Of a stretch of 64,000 bases of DNA, positions 57,157-64,000 are shown piece after piece. Within the stretch, counting starts at the first letter, position 1. The number at the start of each line of letters is the position of its first letter. The stretch spans positions 1 through 64,000 of the forward strand of contig NZ_LYPA01000025.1 of assembly GCF_001675045.1 (NCBI RefSeq), given 5' to 3'. Both the position numbers and the translations under genes were made by a program. The notes under the pieces are model-generated. The model made no database searches. It worked only from the letters and a program-made list of their open reading frames with translations, and was not told the origin of the DNA. This DNA comes from Paenibacillus oryzae. Its GTDB lineage: Bacteria > Bacillota > Bacilli > Paenibacillales > Paenibacillaceae.

Positions 57157-59001
57157 ATGTGCGGAATTACCGGCTGGATCGATTGGAACAGCGACTTGAC
57201 CAAGGAAAGCGTCCATCTGGAGAGGATGACCGATACGCTGGCCCCGCGCGGTCCTGATGCCGCAGGCTCATGGATTTCTGCGCATTGCGCATTGGGCCAT
57301 CGCCGATTATCGGTTATCGATCCCGAAAACGGCGCCCAGCCAATGATCCGGTTTACCGGCGACGATCAATATGTCGTTGTTTATAATGGGGAGCTGTATA
57401 ACGCGCCGGAGCTGCGCAAGGCATTGGAGAGCAGAGGAAGATCCTTTACAACAAGCTGCGATACGGAAGTGCTGCTGGTTTCTTTTATGGAATGGGGCCG
57501 TGCCTGCGTGGAGCGGTTTAACGGCATTTTTGCATTTGCGATATGGGACGTCGCTTCGCAGGAGCTGTTTCTGGCCCGCGACCGGCTTGGCGTCAAGCCT
57601 CTCTTCTTCAGCAGGGGAGAAGGCTTATTTATTTTTGGCTCCGAGCCCAAAAGCTTGCTTGCGCATCCCGCTGTCAAAGCCGAGGTCGGCGCGGAAGGGC
57701 TGGCGGAAATTTTTGTTATGGGTCCGGCGCGCACGCCTGGCGTCGGCGTATATAAAGAGATTAGCGAAGTACGGCCAGGACAATGCATGGTCATAAATCG
57801 AGCCGGCGTCAAAACCATTACGTATTGGCGGCTGAGAAGCGAAACGCACGAGCACAACATTGACGAAACCGCCAGACGGGTCGGTGAGCTGCTGAAGGAT
57901 ACGGTGGAGCGGCAGCTTGTTTCCGACGTACCGATCGGGACATTGCTTTCCGGCGGGCTTGATTCCAGCGCGCTTACTGCGCTCGCCGTGCACTATTATA
58001 CGGAGAGAGGGCAAGGCGCTCTCCCGACGTTTTCGGTCGATTACCGCGACAACGACAAGCATTTTCAGGCGCATGACTTCCAGCCCAATAGCGATGCTCC
58101 CTGGATTGAACGAATGGTGTCCCATTTGTCCACCATTCATCATCCCGTGCAGTTCGACACTCCGGAGCTGATCGCCGCACTGCGGGACGCCACGCTTGCC
58201 CGCGATTTGCCCGGCATGGCGGATGTGGATGCATCGCTGCTGCTGTTTTGCCATGAAATCAAAAAAAGCGCAACCGTTGCGATTTCCGGAGAAGCCGCAG
58301 ACGAAATTTTTGGCGGTTATCCATGGTTTCATCGGGAGGAGGCGCTAAATGCGGATACCTTCCCCTGGTCCCTTGCCACGCCAATGCGGGCAGGCTTGCT
58401 TGCGCCGGAGGTTGCAGAATGGATTAAGCCTGCGGAGTATATAGGTGACCGTTACGCGGAAGCCGTCGCGGAAGTGCCGGAGCTGGCCGGAGAAACTCTC
58501 CAGCAAAGCAAGATGCGGCGCATGTCCTACCTTAACATCACCCGCTTTATGCCAACGCTGCTGGACCGCAAGGACCGGATGAGCATGGCTGCGGGGCTGG
58601 AGGTCCGCGTTCCCTTCTGCGACCACCGCCTGGTGGAATATGTCTGGAACATTCCCTGGGAGATCAAAGCGGCCGGCGACCGGGAGAAGGGCATTCTGCG
58701 CAAAGCGCTTGAAGGCGTATTGCCGCAAGATGTGCTGACCCGCAAAAAGAGCCCTTATCCCAAAACGCATAATCCGGCGTATCTCGCCGCTGTCAAAGGC
58801 TTGATACTTGAGGTGTTAGACGACAGCAGCTCGCCGCTTCTGCCGCTGATCGATGCAAAAAAAGTAAGAGAGCTGGCCGAATCGTCATCGGCAAGCTCCC
58901 ATATCCCCTGGTTCGGCCAGCTTATGTCCGGCCCCCAATTATTCGCTTATTTGTATCAGGTCCATTTATGGTTAAAGCAATACAAGGTTTCTATTGGATA
59001 A
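57157..59001 (+). CDS. asnB: Glutamine-hydrolysing asparagine synthetase
   Basis: A 614-residue enzyme. It starts MCGITGWIDW, so that removal of Met exposes the catalytic Cys of the class II amidotransferase domain; this fixes the start at 57157, three codons inside the longest frame. The synthetase domain has the PP-loop SGGLDSSALTALA near residues 265-277 and conserved LDRKDRMSMAAGLEVRVPF. Its length equals that of B. subtilis AsnO, which acts in sporulation. A tailoring role for the nearby peptide operon is possible but unsupported, since it is divergent and 2 kb away. Confidence 0.9.
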   Translation: MCGITGWIDWNSDLTKESVHLERMTDTLAPRGPDAAGSWISAHCALGHRRLSVIDPENGAQPMIRFTGDDQYVVVYNGELYNAPELRKALESRGRSFTTSCDTEVLLVSFMEWGRACVERFNGIFAFAIWDVASQELFLARDRLGVKPLFFSRGEGLFIFGSEPKSLLAHPAVKAEVGAEGLAEIFVMGPARTPGVGVYKEISEVRPGQCMVINRAGVKTITYWRLRSETHEHNIDETARRVGELLKDTVERQLVSDVPIGTLLSGGLDSSALTALAVHYYTERGQGALPTFSVDYRDNDKHFQAHDFQPNSDAPWIERMVSHLSTIHHPVQFDTPELIAALRDATLARDLPGMADVDASLLLFCHEIKKSATVAISGEAADEIFGGYPWFHREEALNADTFPWSLATPMRAGLLAPEVAEWIKPAEYIGDRYAEAVAEVPELAGETLQQSKMRRMSYLNITRFMPTLLDRKDRMSMAAGLEVRVPFCDHRLVEYVWNIPWEIKAAGDREKGILRKALEGVLPQDVLTRKKSPYPKTHNPAYLAAVKGLILEVLDDSSSPLLPLIDAKKVRELAESSSASSHIPWFGQLMSGPQLFAYLYQVHLWLKQYKVSIG

Positions 59002-59082
59002 TCGTTTATCGTTAAATCGTTAGAAACAGGTAAGACGGAAGCTGCTAAGACTGTATAGTTCTGAAAGGCGGTTATCAGCCCG

Positions 59083-59775
59083 TTACAGGGAAGCAAGCAG
59101 CTTGCGAAGCGCTTCTCCCCGATGGCTGATGCCGCCTTTTTCCTCGCGGCTCAGCTCAGCCATGCCCCGGCCAAGTTCCGGCAGCCAAAACAACGGATCA
59201 TATCCAAAGCCGCCTTCGCCATGCGGCTTGTCCGTAATGACGCCGTCCACCGTGCCTTCCGCCTCCACGAATTCCCCCGTGGCGGGATCGTACAGCGCAA
59301 GCGCGCAAACAAATTGCGCCGGGCTGAGTGCCTTGGAGCCATCCTGCGGCAAGCGCCAAACCTCTCCTGCCTCATCGTTCCCTGTTGACTCTCCTTGCGG
59401 AATCTGAAGGTCTGCGCCAATCGCAGCCAGCTCCTTAAGCAGCTTGGCGTTATTGCTGGCATCCGTCGCTCCCTCGCCGCTATAACGGGCGGAATATACG
59501 CCGGGCGCGCCGTCCAGCGCGGCTACCCGAAGACCGGAATCATCCGCTAATGCCGGAACGCCCAATGCGTCTCCGGCCGCTTTGGCTTTTATTCGGGCGT
59601 TGGCTGCAAAGGTATCGCCGTCCTCCGGAATGTCGGGAATATGAGGATAATCGTTCAGGCTGACAATTTGTTTTCCTATTTTGGCGAAGGCATGGGCAAA
59701 CTCCTTGACCTTGCCGTTATTTTTGGTGGCAACAACAATTAAGTCGCCGCCGAATCCTTGTCCATTAATCCCCAT
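59083..59775 (-). CDS. rdgB: XTP/dITP pyrophosphatase (RdgB/HAM1 family)
   Basis: A 230-residue house-cleaning enzyme that hydrolyses ITP, dITP and XTP. It shows the family start VVATKNNGKVKEF near residues 14-26, ALADDSGLRVAALDGAPGVY near 75-94 and GGFGYDPLFWLPE with SHRGEALRKL near the end. A short insert with Gly, Glu and Asn lies at about 120-145. GGAGGG sits eight bases before the ATG. It follows rph by four bases; rph-rdgB is an operon as in B. subtilis (rph-ysnA). Confidence 0.95.
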   Translation of the reverse strand: MGINGQGFGGDLIVVATKNNGKVKEFAHAFAKIGKQIVSLNDYPHIPDIPEDGDTFAANARIKAKAAGDALGVPALADDSGLRVAALDGAPGVYSARYSGEGATDASNNAKLLKELAAIGADLQIPQGESTGNDEAGEVWRLPQDGSKALSPAQFVCALALYDPATGEFVEAEGTVDGVITDKPHGEGGFGYDPLFWLPELGRGMAELSREEKGGISHRGEALRKLLASL

Positions 59776-59779
59776 ACCA

Positions 59780-60517
59780 TTACCCTCCGATCCGCTCGGC
59801 CGCAGCTCCCAGCGTTTGCCGCTGAAGCTCGATCAGCCTGGAAATGCCGCCTTCCGCCAAAGCTAGCAATTGATTGAGCTCATCACGGCTAAAGGGAGCT
59901 TCTTCTCCTGTCCCCTGCACTTCGACAAATTTGCCTTGACCCGTCATAACCACGTTCATGTCAACCTTTGCTTTTGAATCCTCCTCGTAATTGAGGTCAA
60001 GCAATGTTTTGCCCCCGATAACTCCAACGCTGACCGATGCCAGAAAATCCGTAATAGGGTATTTGGCAAACGTAATATTCTGGGACAATTTATGTATGGC
60101 AAAAGCCAGTGCCACAAATGCGCCTGTAATCGACGTTGTGCGTGTGCCGCCGTCCGCCTGAATCACATCGCAATCCAGCGTAATGGTTCTTTCGCCCAAC
60201 GCCTGCAAATCCACAACGGAACGAAGCGCCCGGCCAATGAGCCTTTGTATTTCCATCGTTCTTCCGCTCAGCTTGCCTCTCGCCGCTTCACGCTGATTGC
60301 GGGAATGAGTGGCGCGGGGCAGCATGGAGTATTCCGCCGTAATCCAGCCTTTTCCCTGTCCCTTCATAAAGGGAGGAACTCTTTCTTCTACGCTAGCCGT
60401 GCAAATAACCTTTGTATCTCCAAATTGGATCAGGACCGAGCCTTCCGCATGTTTATTGATGCCTGGTTCAATAACAGCATGACGCAATTCGTCAGCCTGC
60501 CGTTTGTCTGTTCTCAT
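59780..60517 (-). CDS. rph: Ribonuclease PH
   Basis: A 245-residue phosphorolytic 3'-5' exoribonuclease that trims tRNA 3' ends. Conserved segments are [20 protein letters not shown] near residues 24-43, [20 protein letters not shown], and the phosphate region [16 protein letters not shown]. The frame extends to 60859, but that stretch is translated repeat DNA. ATG at 60517 gives [12 protein letters not shown], matching the family start, with GGAGG nine bases upstream; ATG two codons earlier is the alternative. Confidence 0.95.
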   Translation of the reverse strand: MRTDKRQADELRHAVIEPGINKHAEGSVLIQFGDTKVICTASVEERVPPFMKGQGKGWITAEYSMLPRATHSRNQREAARGKLSGRTMEIQRLIGRALRSVVDLQALGERTITLDCDVIQADGGTRTTSITGAFVALAFAIHKLSQNITFAKYPITDFLASVSVGVIGGKTLLDLNYEEDSKAKVDMNVVMTGQGKFVEVQGTGEEAPFSRDELNQLLALAEGGISRLIELQRQTLGAAAERIGG

Positions 60518-60690
60518 ATTCATATGCCTCCTGAAATGGTTCTCTCGTCCGCAAGTCCTGTCTATTTTATCAGAAGCGCCAACGAAATGCATCCGTCCGT
60601 AACACAACACAGCATGGAATAGGGTTGCTTCCTTCATCAGATCCAAAAAACAAACCTCCCTTAGCCGCGTCATGCCGACGGACAGGAAGG

Positions 60691-60806
60691 CTTGTTTGTT
60701 GGTTGTTGGTTGTTTGTTGTTGGTTGTTTGTTGTTGGTTGTTTGTTGTTTGTTGGCTGTTGGCTGTTGGCTGTTGGCTGTTGGCTGTTGGCTGTTGGCTG
60801 TTGGCT
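60691..60806. repeat. Heptanucleotide tandem repeat in the gerM-rph gap
   Basis: Seven exact copies of GGCTGTT (60754-60802) plus a partial copy, preceded by about 60 bases of related TTGTTGG and TTGTTTG units. It lies in the 414-base gap between gerM and rph. Apart from this tract I see no gene, and no clear terminator or promoter, in that gap. Confidence 0.95.
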
Positions 60807-60931
60807 TGTTTATTATTCTGTTTATTCGTTTGCTTGTACAGACTGATGTTTCTGAACACAGGCTCGTTGTTCCTTTTATGCCATAGTCCTATCAGAGCTG
60901 CATTACACGCTTGGGGCCTTTCACCATCATT

Positions 60932-62023
60932 TTACGATTTCAGGGCGTTGACATGATGCGGCCGTCCGACAGGCTCGCTGTACGATTTTTGCTGATCGTC
61001 AACCAGATTGCTTTCTCCATTTATCCGGATTTGAACGGTTGCCGCATTGCTGTTTTCAGTTAGCGAAAGAACAACCGCTTGCAGCATTTCCGCCGGGAGT
61101 ACGGAGCCCTTGCCAAAGCTTTCATCCTCCAGGTCCAGCACCGCTACGCCGTCCTTCACCTCCAGCCCTGCAACCTCCACATCGGGCCAAATAACGCTTG
61201 TCAGCTCTTTTTTGTTGAGTGGCCCTGCAATCAGCTCCTCCATTGCAGCCAGTAGCGCAGAATCGCTGCGCTCAACCAAACGCGTGACCGGTACGTAGTA
61301 TTGCTCGTCATGCAGCGTTTGAGCCGAGAAGTAAAGCGTAACGGGAGAGGATTTGACGATGTCTACCCCGTCTGCCGCTTCAATGTTAATACCGATGGAG
61401 CGGGTTAATACATCATCGATCGGATAGGCTGCTTGCGGCATTTCTGCCAAACGTTCGCCTTCGACGGACAATTCAACGCCTTTAATGCCGGTCATGGCTG
61501 TTAATGTCCATGTAATAGCTTCAACGATGGAGCGTTCGTCGCCAGCATAATAATCGTTAAATGCACTGGAGAAATCCACTTTCGCGACCTGGCGCTCCTC
61601 GTCGTAATCGTAGCCCAGCACAACCGTGCCTTGCGGGATGAGCGGACGGAAATCCTCCGGCAGACTTGACGCATACATGCCGTTTTCCACCATCAGCTCC
61701 AGCGCCCTTCTCGGGTAGGTTTCATTCTCCGCAAGCGTTACGGGAACGGAAACCGGCGCTACATAGCCGTTGCGATCAGCCAAATAAACCGTTACGCTGG
61801 AATCCTGTGCAGCCGCTGCGGCATTATCGGGCAAGGCCTGTCCGCTTGGAGCCGCTTCTTCTCCGCCTCCGTTCTGAATGCCTCCCCCCGTCTCGACCTG
61901 AGGCGGATCAATTTGCTTGCTGGCCTGTTTGGAGAACAATCCGCATCCCGCCGTAACAACGGGCAGCGCCACCAGGGCAACCATCGCGGTATAACGAATC
62001 CATTTTTTCTGAATCATGTACAT
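60932..62023 (-). CDS. gerM: Spore germination protein GerM
   Basis: A 363-residue lipoprotein. The signal peptide ends in a lipobox (VTAGC, Cys about 28). Two GerMN domains follow, at about 80-195 (beginning VTVYLADRNGYVAPV) and about 220-340 (beginning VTLYFSAQTLHDEQYYVPV). In B. subtilis GerM is needed for engulfment-stage channel integrity and germination. GGGGAGG lies four bases before the ATG at 62023; a second ATG at 62017 is possible. The gerM-rph-rdgB order is conserved. Confidence 0.92.
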   Translation of the reverse strand: MYMIQKKWIRYTAMVALVALPVVTAGCGLFSKQASKQIDPPQVETGGGIQNGGGEEAAPSGQALPDNAAAAAQDSSVTVYLADRNGYVAPVSVPVTLAENETYPRRALELMVENGMYASSLPEDFRPLIPQGTVVLGYDYDEERQVAKVDFSSAFNDYYAGDERSIVEAITWTLTAMTGIKGVELSVEGERLAEMPQAAYPIDDVLTRSIGINIEAADGVDIVKSSPVTLYFSAQTLHDEQYYVPVTRLVERSDSALLAAMEELIAGPLNKKELTSVIWPDVEVAGLEVKDGVAVLDLEDESFGKGSVLPAEMLQAVVLSLTENSNAATVQIRINGESNLVDDQQKSYSEPVGRPHHVNALKS

Positions 62024-62144
62024 AATTCCTCCCCAATGAATATTTGCCTGTCGGCTTTGTACAACTCCTGATTTGTAGTAATATGTATACGAGCCCTTCC
62101 TTGTTTTAGACCTGTTTTATCCAAAAATCGCTAGGGGGTACAGT

Positions 62145-62684
62145 ATGAGCAATCCCGGAATTTACAGCTTGAACAGCGCGCACGTGGCGCAGGCAACCGA
62201 TGAATGGCTGTCCAAAAGAGGCGTTGCCAAAAGGGATATCGCCGAACTGGTTCTTTTTTTGCAAAAGGATTATTTTCCCGGACTTACAATTGAAGATTGC
62301 ATCGTACATGTCGATGCCGTGTTATCGAAGCGCGAGGTGCAAAATGCCGTTTTGACGGGGATACAGCTTGACCTATTGGCCGAGGAAGGCAAGCTTATTC
62401 CGCCGCTTCAGGATATGATCAAGCACGATGAAGGCCTCTATGGCTGCGATGAAATTTTGGCCTTGTCGATCGTTAACGTATACGGCAGCATCGGGTTTAC
62501 CAATTTTGGCTATGTGGACAAGGTTAAGCCAGGTATTCTGGTGCGGCTAAACAGCAAAACGGACGGCGAAATCCATACGTTCCTGGATGATATTGTTGGC
62601 GCAATCGCCGCTTCCGCAGCCAGCCGTATCGCTCACCGCAAGCAGGCTGAAAGGGAAGGCGTAACAACACCGCCCCTAGACTAA
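62145..62684 (+). CDS. YutG/PgpA-type phosphatidylglycerophosphatase A family protein
   Basis: A 179-residue protein resembling B. subtilis YutG and the PgpA family: DEGLYGCDEILALSIVNVYG in the centre, FTNFGYVDK and the C-terminal HTFLDDIVGAIAASAASRIA. In the membrane-bound PgpA, such acidic clusters form the active site; YutG-type proteins are shorter and their activity is less clear. It is divergent from gerM, with AGGGGG about six bases before the ATG. Confidence 0.75.
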   Translation: MSNPGIYSLNSAHVAQATDEWLSKRGVAKRDIAELVLFLQKDYFPGLTIEDCIVHVDAVLSKREVQNAVLTGIQLDLLAEEGKLIPPLQDMIKHDEGLYGCDEILALSIVNVYGSIGFTNFGYVDKVKPGILVRLNSKTDGEIHTFLDDIVGAIAASAASRIAHRKQAEREGVTTPPLD

Positions 62685-62697
62685 TGGTTTAGCGGAT

Positions 62698-62864
62698 GTT
62701 CAAAAAGTCCGCTTTCCATTGCGGGGCATGACTGGCGTCATGGCCAGCGGCGAATATGGGATTCAGCCGAAATCTCCGGTCCTCTCGTAGCTTTGACTAC
62801 GCTCCGGTCCTCGATTTCTAGCTTCTTCCCATCTTCTTGGCACTGAAAACCAGACTTTTTGAAC
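62698..62864 (-). repeat. Second full 167-bp structured repeat
   Basis: The inverted counterpart of the element at 14669-14835, again exactly 167 bases. On the minus strand it starts GTTCAAAAAGTC and ends GACTTTTTGAAC. Its hairpins are CGTAG/CTACG and CATGAC/GTCATG. It lies 14 bases after the stop codon of the yutG-type gene and could end that transcript. Confidence 0.9.
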
Positions 62865-62879
62865 TTGATTTTATTGGAG

Positions 62880-62950
62880 GTTCAAAAAGTCCGCTTTCCA
62901 TTGCGGGCATGACTGAAGGCGTGGTTACAATGGTCAGCAATTACGATGAG
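62880..62950 (-). repeat. Decayed half copy of the structured repeat
   Basis: Begins with the terminal sequence GTTCAAAAAGTCC and GCTTTCCATTGCGG of the repeat, then loses similarity over about 50 bases. It is joined to the full copy by a 15-base linker that contains CCAATAAA on the minus strand, the same arrangement as at 14.6 kb. The right boundary is approximate. Confidence 0.75.
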
Positions 62951-63117
62951 GTGCCCACCGCAGCACATATTGGCTTATGGCTTCAATCCGCGCATTGGAA
63001 TGCTGGGGAGACGAAGACTTTCTTCCCATTATGCGCTTTACGTACAATGGTTAAGCTGCTCCTTTCAATGTATTTGGAAGTGTGTTTTGAAGTGGTATCT
63101 TTAGAAGCAGGTTCATT

Positions 63118-63192
63118 CTTACGGACATTTCTGACCTTTAAGAGCTTATTTTTGTGGAATGTCTCTCTGTAAAGGTCATTGGCGTCCGTAAG
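63118..63192. repeat. Long interrupted inverted repeat
   Basis: CTTACGGAC (63118-63126) pairs with GTCCGTAAG (63184-63192), and GACCTTTA (63133-63140) with TAAAGGTC (63170-63177), both perfect and symmetrically spaced by six bases. The loop is 29 bases. No gene was found here; the function is unknown. Confidence 0.7.
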
Positions 63193-63399
63193 ACTCAAAT
63201 AAGCCGCCCGTATATGCCACTTTGGAGCGTTAAAGGACACGGATGTCCGTTCCTTAAGGAAAATACGGCCATTTTAGACTGTAACGGTCATCCGTGACTG
63301 TCAGATGATTGGGTATCTTCAAACCTTAGTTTCCGTACTTGACCATCACGCTTGCTAATAATCATATGCTGAGAGTTAGGCTGACCTCGAATGCTATTG

Positions 63400-63461
63400 A
63401 AAAAGCGTTCCCGTTATTCGCCGAGGCCCTTGAGGGCTATGGCGGACAGGAACGCTTTTTT
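63400..63461 (-). terminator. Terminator downstream of glpX
   Basis: The outer stem AAAAAGCGTTCC / GGAACGCTTTTT is perfect, with an inner GGCCCT/AGGGCT-type arm in the loop. It has A and T runs on the two sides and lies about 180 bases after the glpX stop codon. Confidence 0.85.
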
Positions 63462-63524
63462 GGTCTTTAGCAGCTAGCTGTTCATTGATGAATACTATGC
63501 AACTAGTCAGAAGATCAGAGTAAC

Positions 63525-63630
63525 CGACGGCAGCTCCAGCCAATTGCAATCCTGCACCAGTTGCGGTCACAGCTCCAACCAACTGCGACCGCACGCGTTC
63601 AACCAGTTGCATCCGCGAGCTAGTTGCTCT
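63525..63630. repeat. Degenerate short tandem repeats after glpX
   Basis: On the minus strand, four or five imperfect units of about 17-24 bases, each opening GCAACTGG, GCAGTTGG or GCAATTGG and often ending GAGCTG. They lie directly after the glpX stop codon and before its terminator. Confidence 0.6.
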
Positions 63631-63637
63631 GGCGGCT

Positions 63638-64000
63638 TCAGGCAGTTGTGCCGGCGGCTTCTGCCGCTAACGTGCGCTGCTCCTGGAGAAGCGGCTTATT
63701 GGGCAGATAATGAAGCGATTTGATAAACCGGATCGTTCTGGTTTTGGCGCGCATCACGATGGAATGCGTCTCGGCCCGCTGGCCGGGCAAATAACGAACG
63801 CCGCCCAAAAACTCCCCCGGAGTTACCCCTGTAGCGGCAAAAATAACATCCTCCGTGCCAACCATATCATCCATGTTCAATATCCGGTATGGATTGTCAA
63901 TTCCCATGCCGATGCAGCGCTCATATTCAAGCGCGTCGGCAGGCATCAGGCGTCCCTGCAGCTCGCCGCCCAGACATTTTAGCGCGGCTGCCGCCAGCAC
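63638..64000 (-). CDS. glpX: Class II fructose-1,6-bisphosphatase GlpX, C-terminal part
   Basis: The last 120 residues of a gene whose start lies beyond the right edge of the window. The family's C-terminal features are visible: VLAAAALKCLGGELQGRLMP-type start, GIDNPYRILNMDDMVGTEDV, FAATGVTPGEFLGGVRY and THSIVMRAKTRTIRFI. GlpX removes the 1-phosphate from fructose-1,6-bisphosphate in gluconeogenesis. The tail after NKPLLQ is Ala/Thr-rich and continues into the tandem repeats downstream. Confidence 0.9.
   Translation of the reverse strand: MLAAAALKCLGGELQGRLMPADALEYERCIGMGIDNPYRILNMDDMVGTEDVIFAATGVTPGEFLGGVRYLPGQRAETHSIVMRAKTRTIRFIKSLHYLPNKPLLQEQRTLAAEAAGTTA

Noticed and set aside
57157..59001. 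Asparagine synthetase as part of the peptide operon
   Set aside because: It is divergent and separated by the remnant, a P-loop gene and an unknown gene; its size fits the housekeeping or sporulation type.
60691..60806. Possible CRISPR-like array
   Set aside because: The units are 7 bases, directly adjacent, with no spacers and no cas genes nearby; it is a simple tandem repeat.
60518..60859. N-terminal extension of RNase PH by about 114 residues, rich in Gln, Asn and Thr
   Set aside because: It is the in-frame translation of the heptanucleotide repeat. The conserved RNase PH start with a ribosome site lies at 60517.
62983..63240. Minus-strand frame of 85 codons in the repeat-rich gap
   Set aside because: It overlaps the long hairpin and palindromes, has no good ribosome site and no family resemblance.

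Overview
The window looks like chromosomal DNA of a spore-forming member of the Bacillales, most likely Paenibacillus or a close relative. The sporulation genes (spoIIB-like, spoVID, gerM, lonB), the two-domain CobA-HemD fusion, the moderate G+C content and a gene order that follows the Bacillus subtilis block mreBCD-minCD / maf-radC / valS-folC / spoVID-hem / ysxC-lonA-lonB / clpX-tig and gerM-rph-rdgB all point that way. This is an inference from protein families and gene order; no database search was possible.

Layout. (1) 0.1-8.6 kb, minus strand: cell shape and division genes (spoIIB-like, DUF4321, maf, radC, mreB, mreC, mreD, minC, minD and a rodA/ftsW-type gene). (2) 8.7-14.6 kb: valS-folC-murC behind a clear promoter and T-box leader. 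(3) 14.6-25.3 kb: a structured repeat, spoVID, an RluA-type pseudouridine synthase, and the hem operon hemA-hemX-sirC-hemC-cobA/hemD-hemB-hemL, which carries glutamyl-tRNA to uroporphyrinogen III and opens the siroheme branch. (4) 25.5-37.6 kb: quality-control genes ysxC, lonA, lonB, clpX, clpP, tig and a ysoA-like gene, plus ispG. A small plus-strand cassette of collagen-like and glycine-rich proteins interrupts this block at 30.6-31.8 kb. (5) 37.9-40.5 kb: tRNA-Arg, an Eis-type acetyltransferase and ferrochelatase on the plus strand. (6) 40.6-55.2 kb: an ABC exporter with a two-component system, then a nonribosomal peptide operon. (7) 55.4-59.0 kb: an eroded aminoglycoside nucleotidyltransferase fragment, a P-loop kinase-like gene, an unknown gene and an asparagine synthetase. 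(8) 59.1-64.0 kb: rdgB, rph and gerM, a pgpA/yutG-type gene, a repeat-rich 950-bp gap and the 3' part of glpX.

The most unusual system is the operon at 45.4-55.2 kb. It encodes a stand-alone A-PCP loading protein, a GT1-type glycosyltransferase whose C-terminal tail resembles an NRPS linker, and one 1,855-residue chain C-A-PCP-TE-MFS whose thioesterase has Cys in place of Ser. An MbtH protein and an Sfp-type phosphopantetheinyl transferase complete it. Read literally, it would load one substrate, add a second, release the product with a Cys thioesterase and export it through a transporter built into the synthetase, with a possible glycosylation step. The second notable signal is a 167-bp repeat with terminal inverted repeats. 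It occurs at two loci 48 kb apart in opposite orientation, both copies have exactly the same length, and their stems differ by compensatory base changes.
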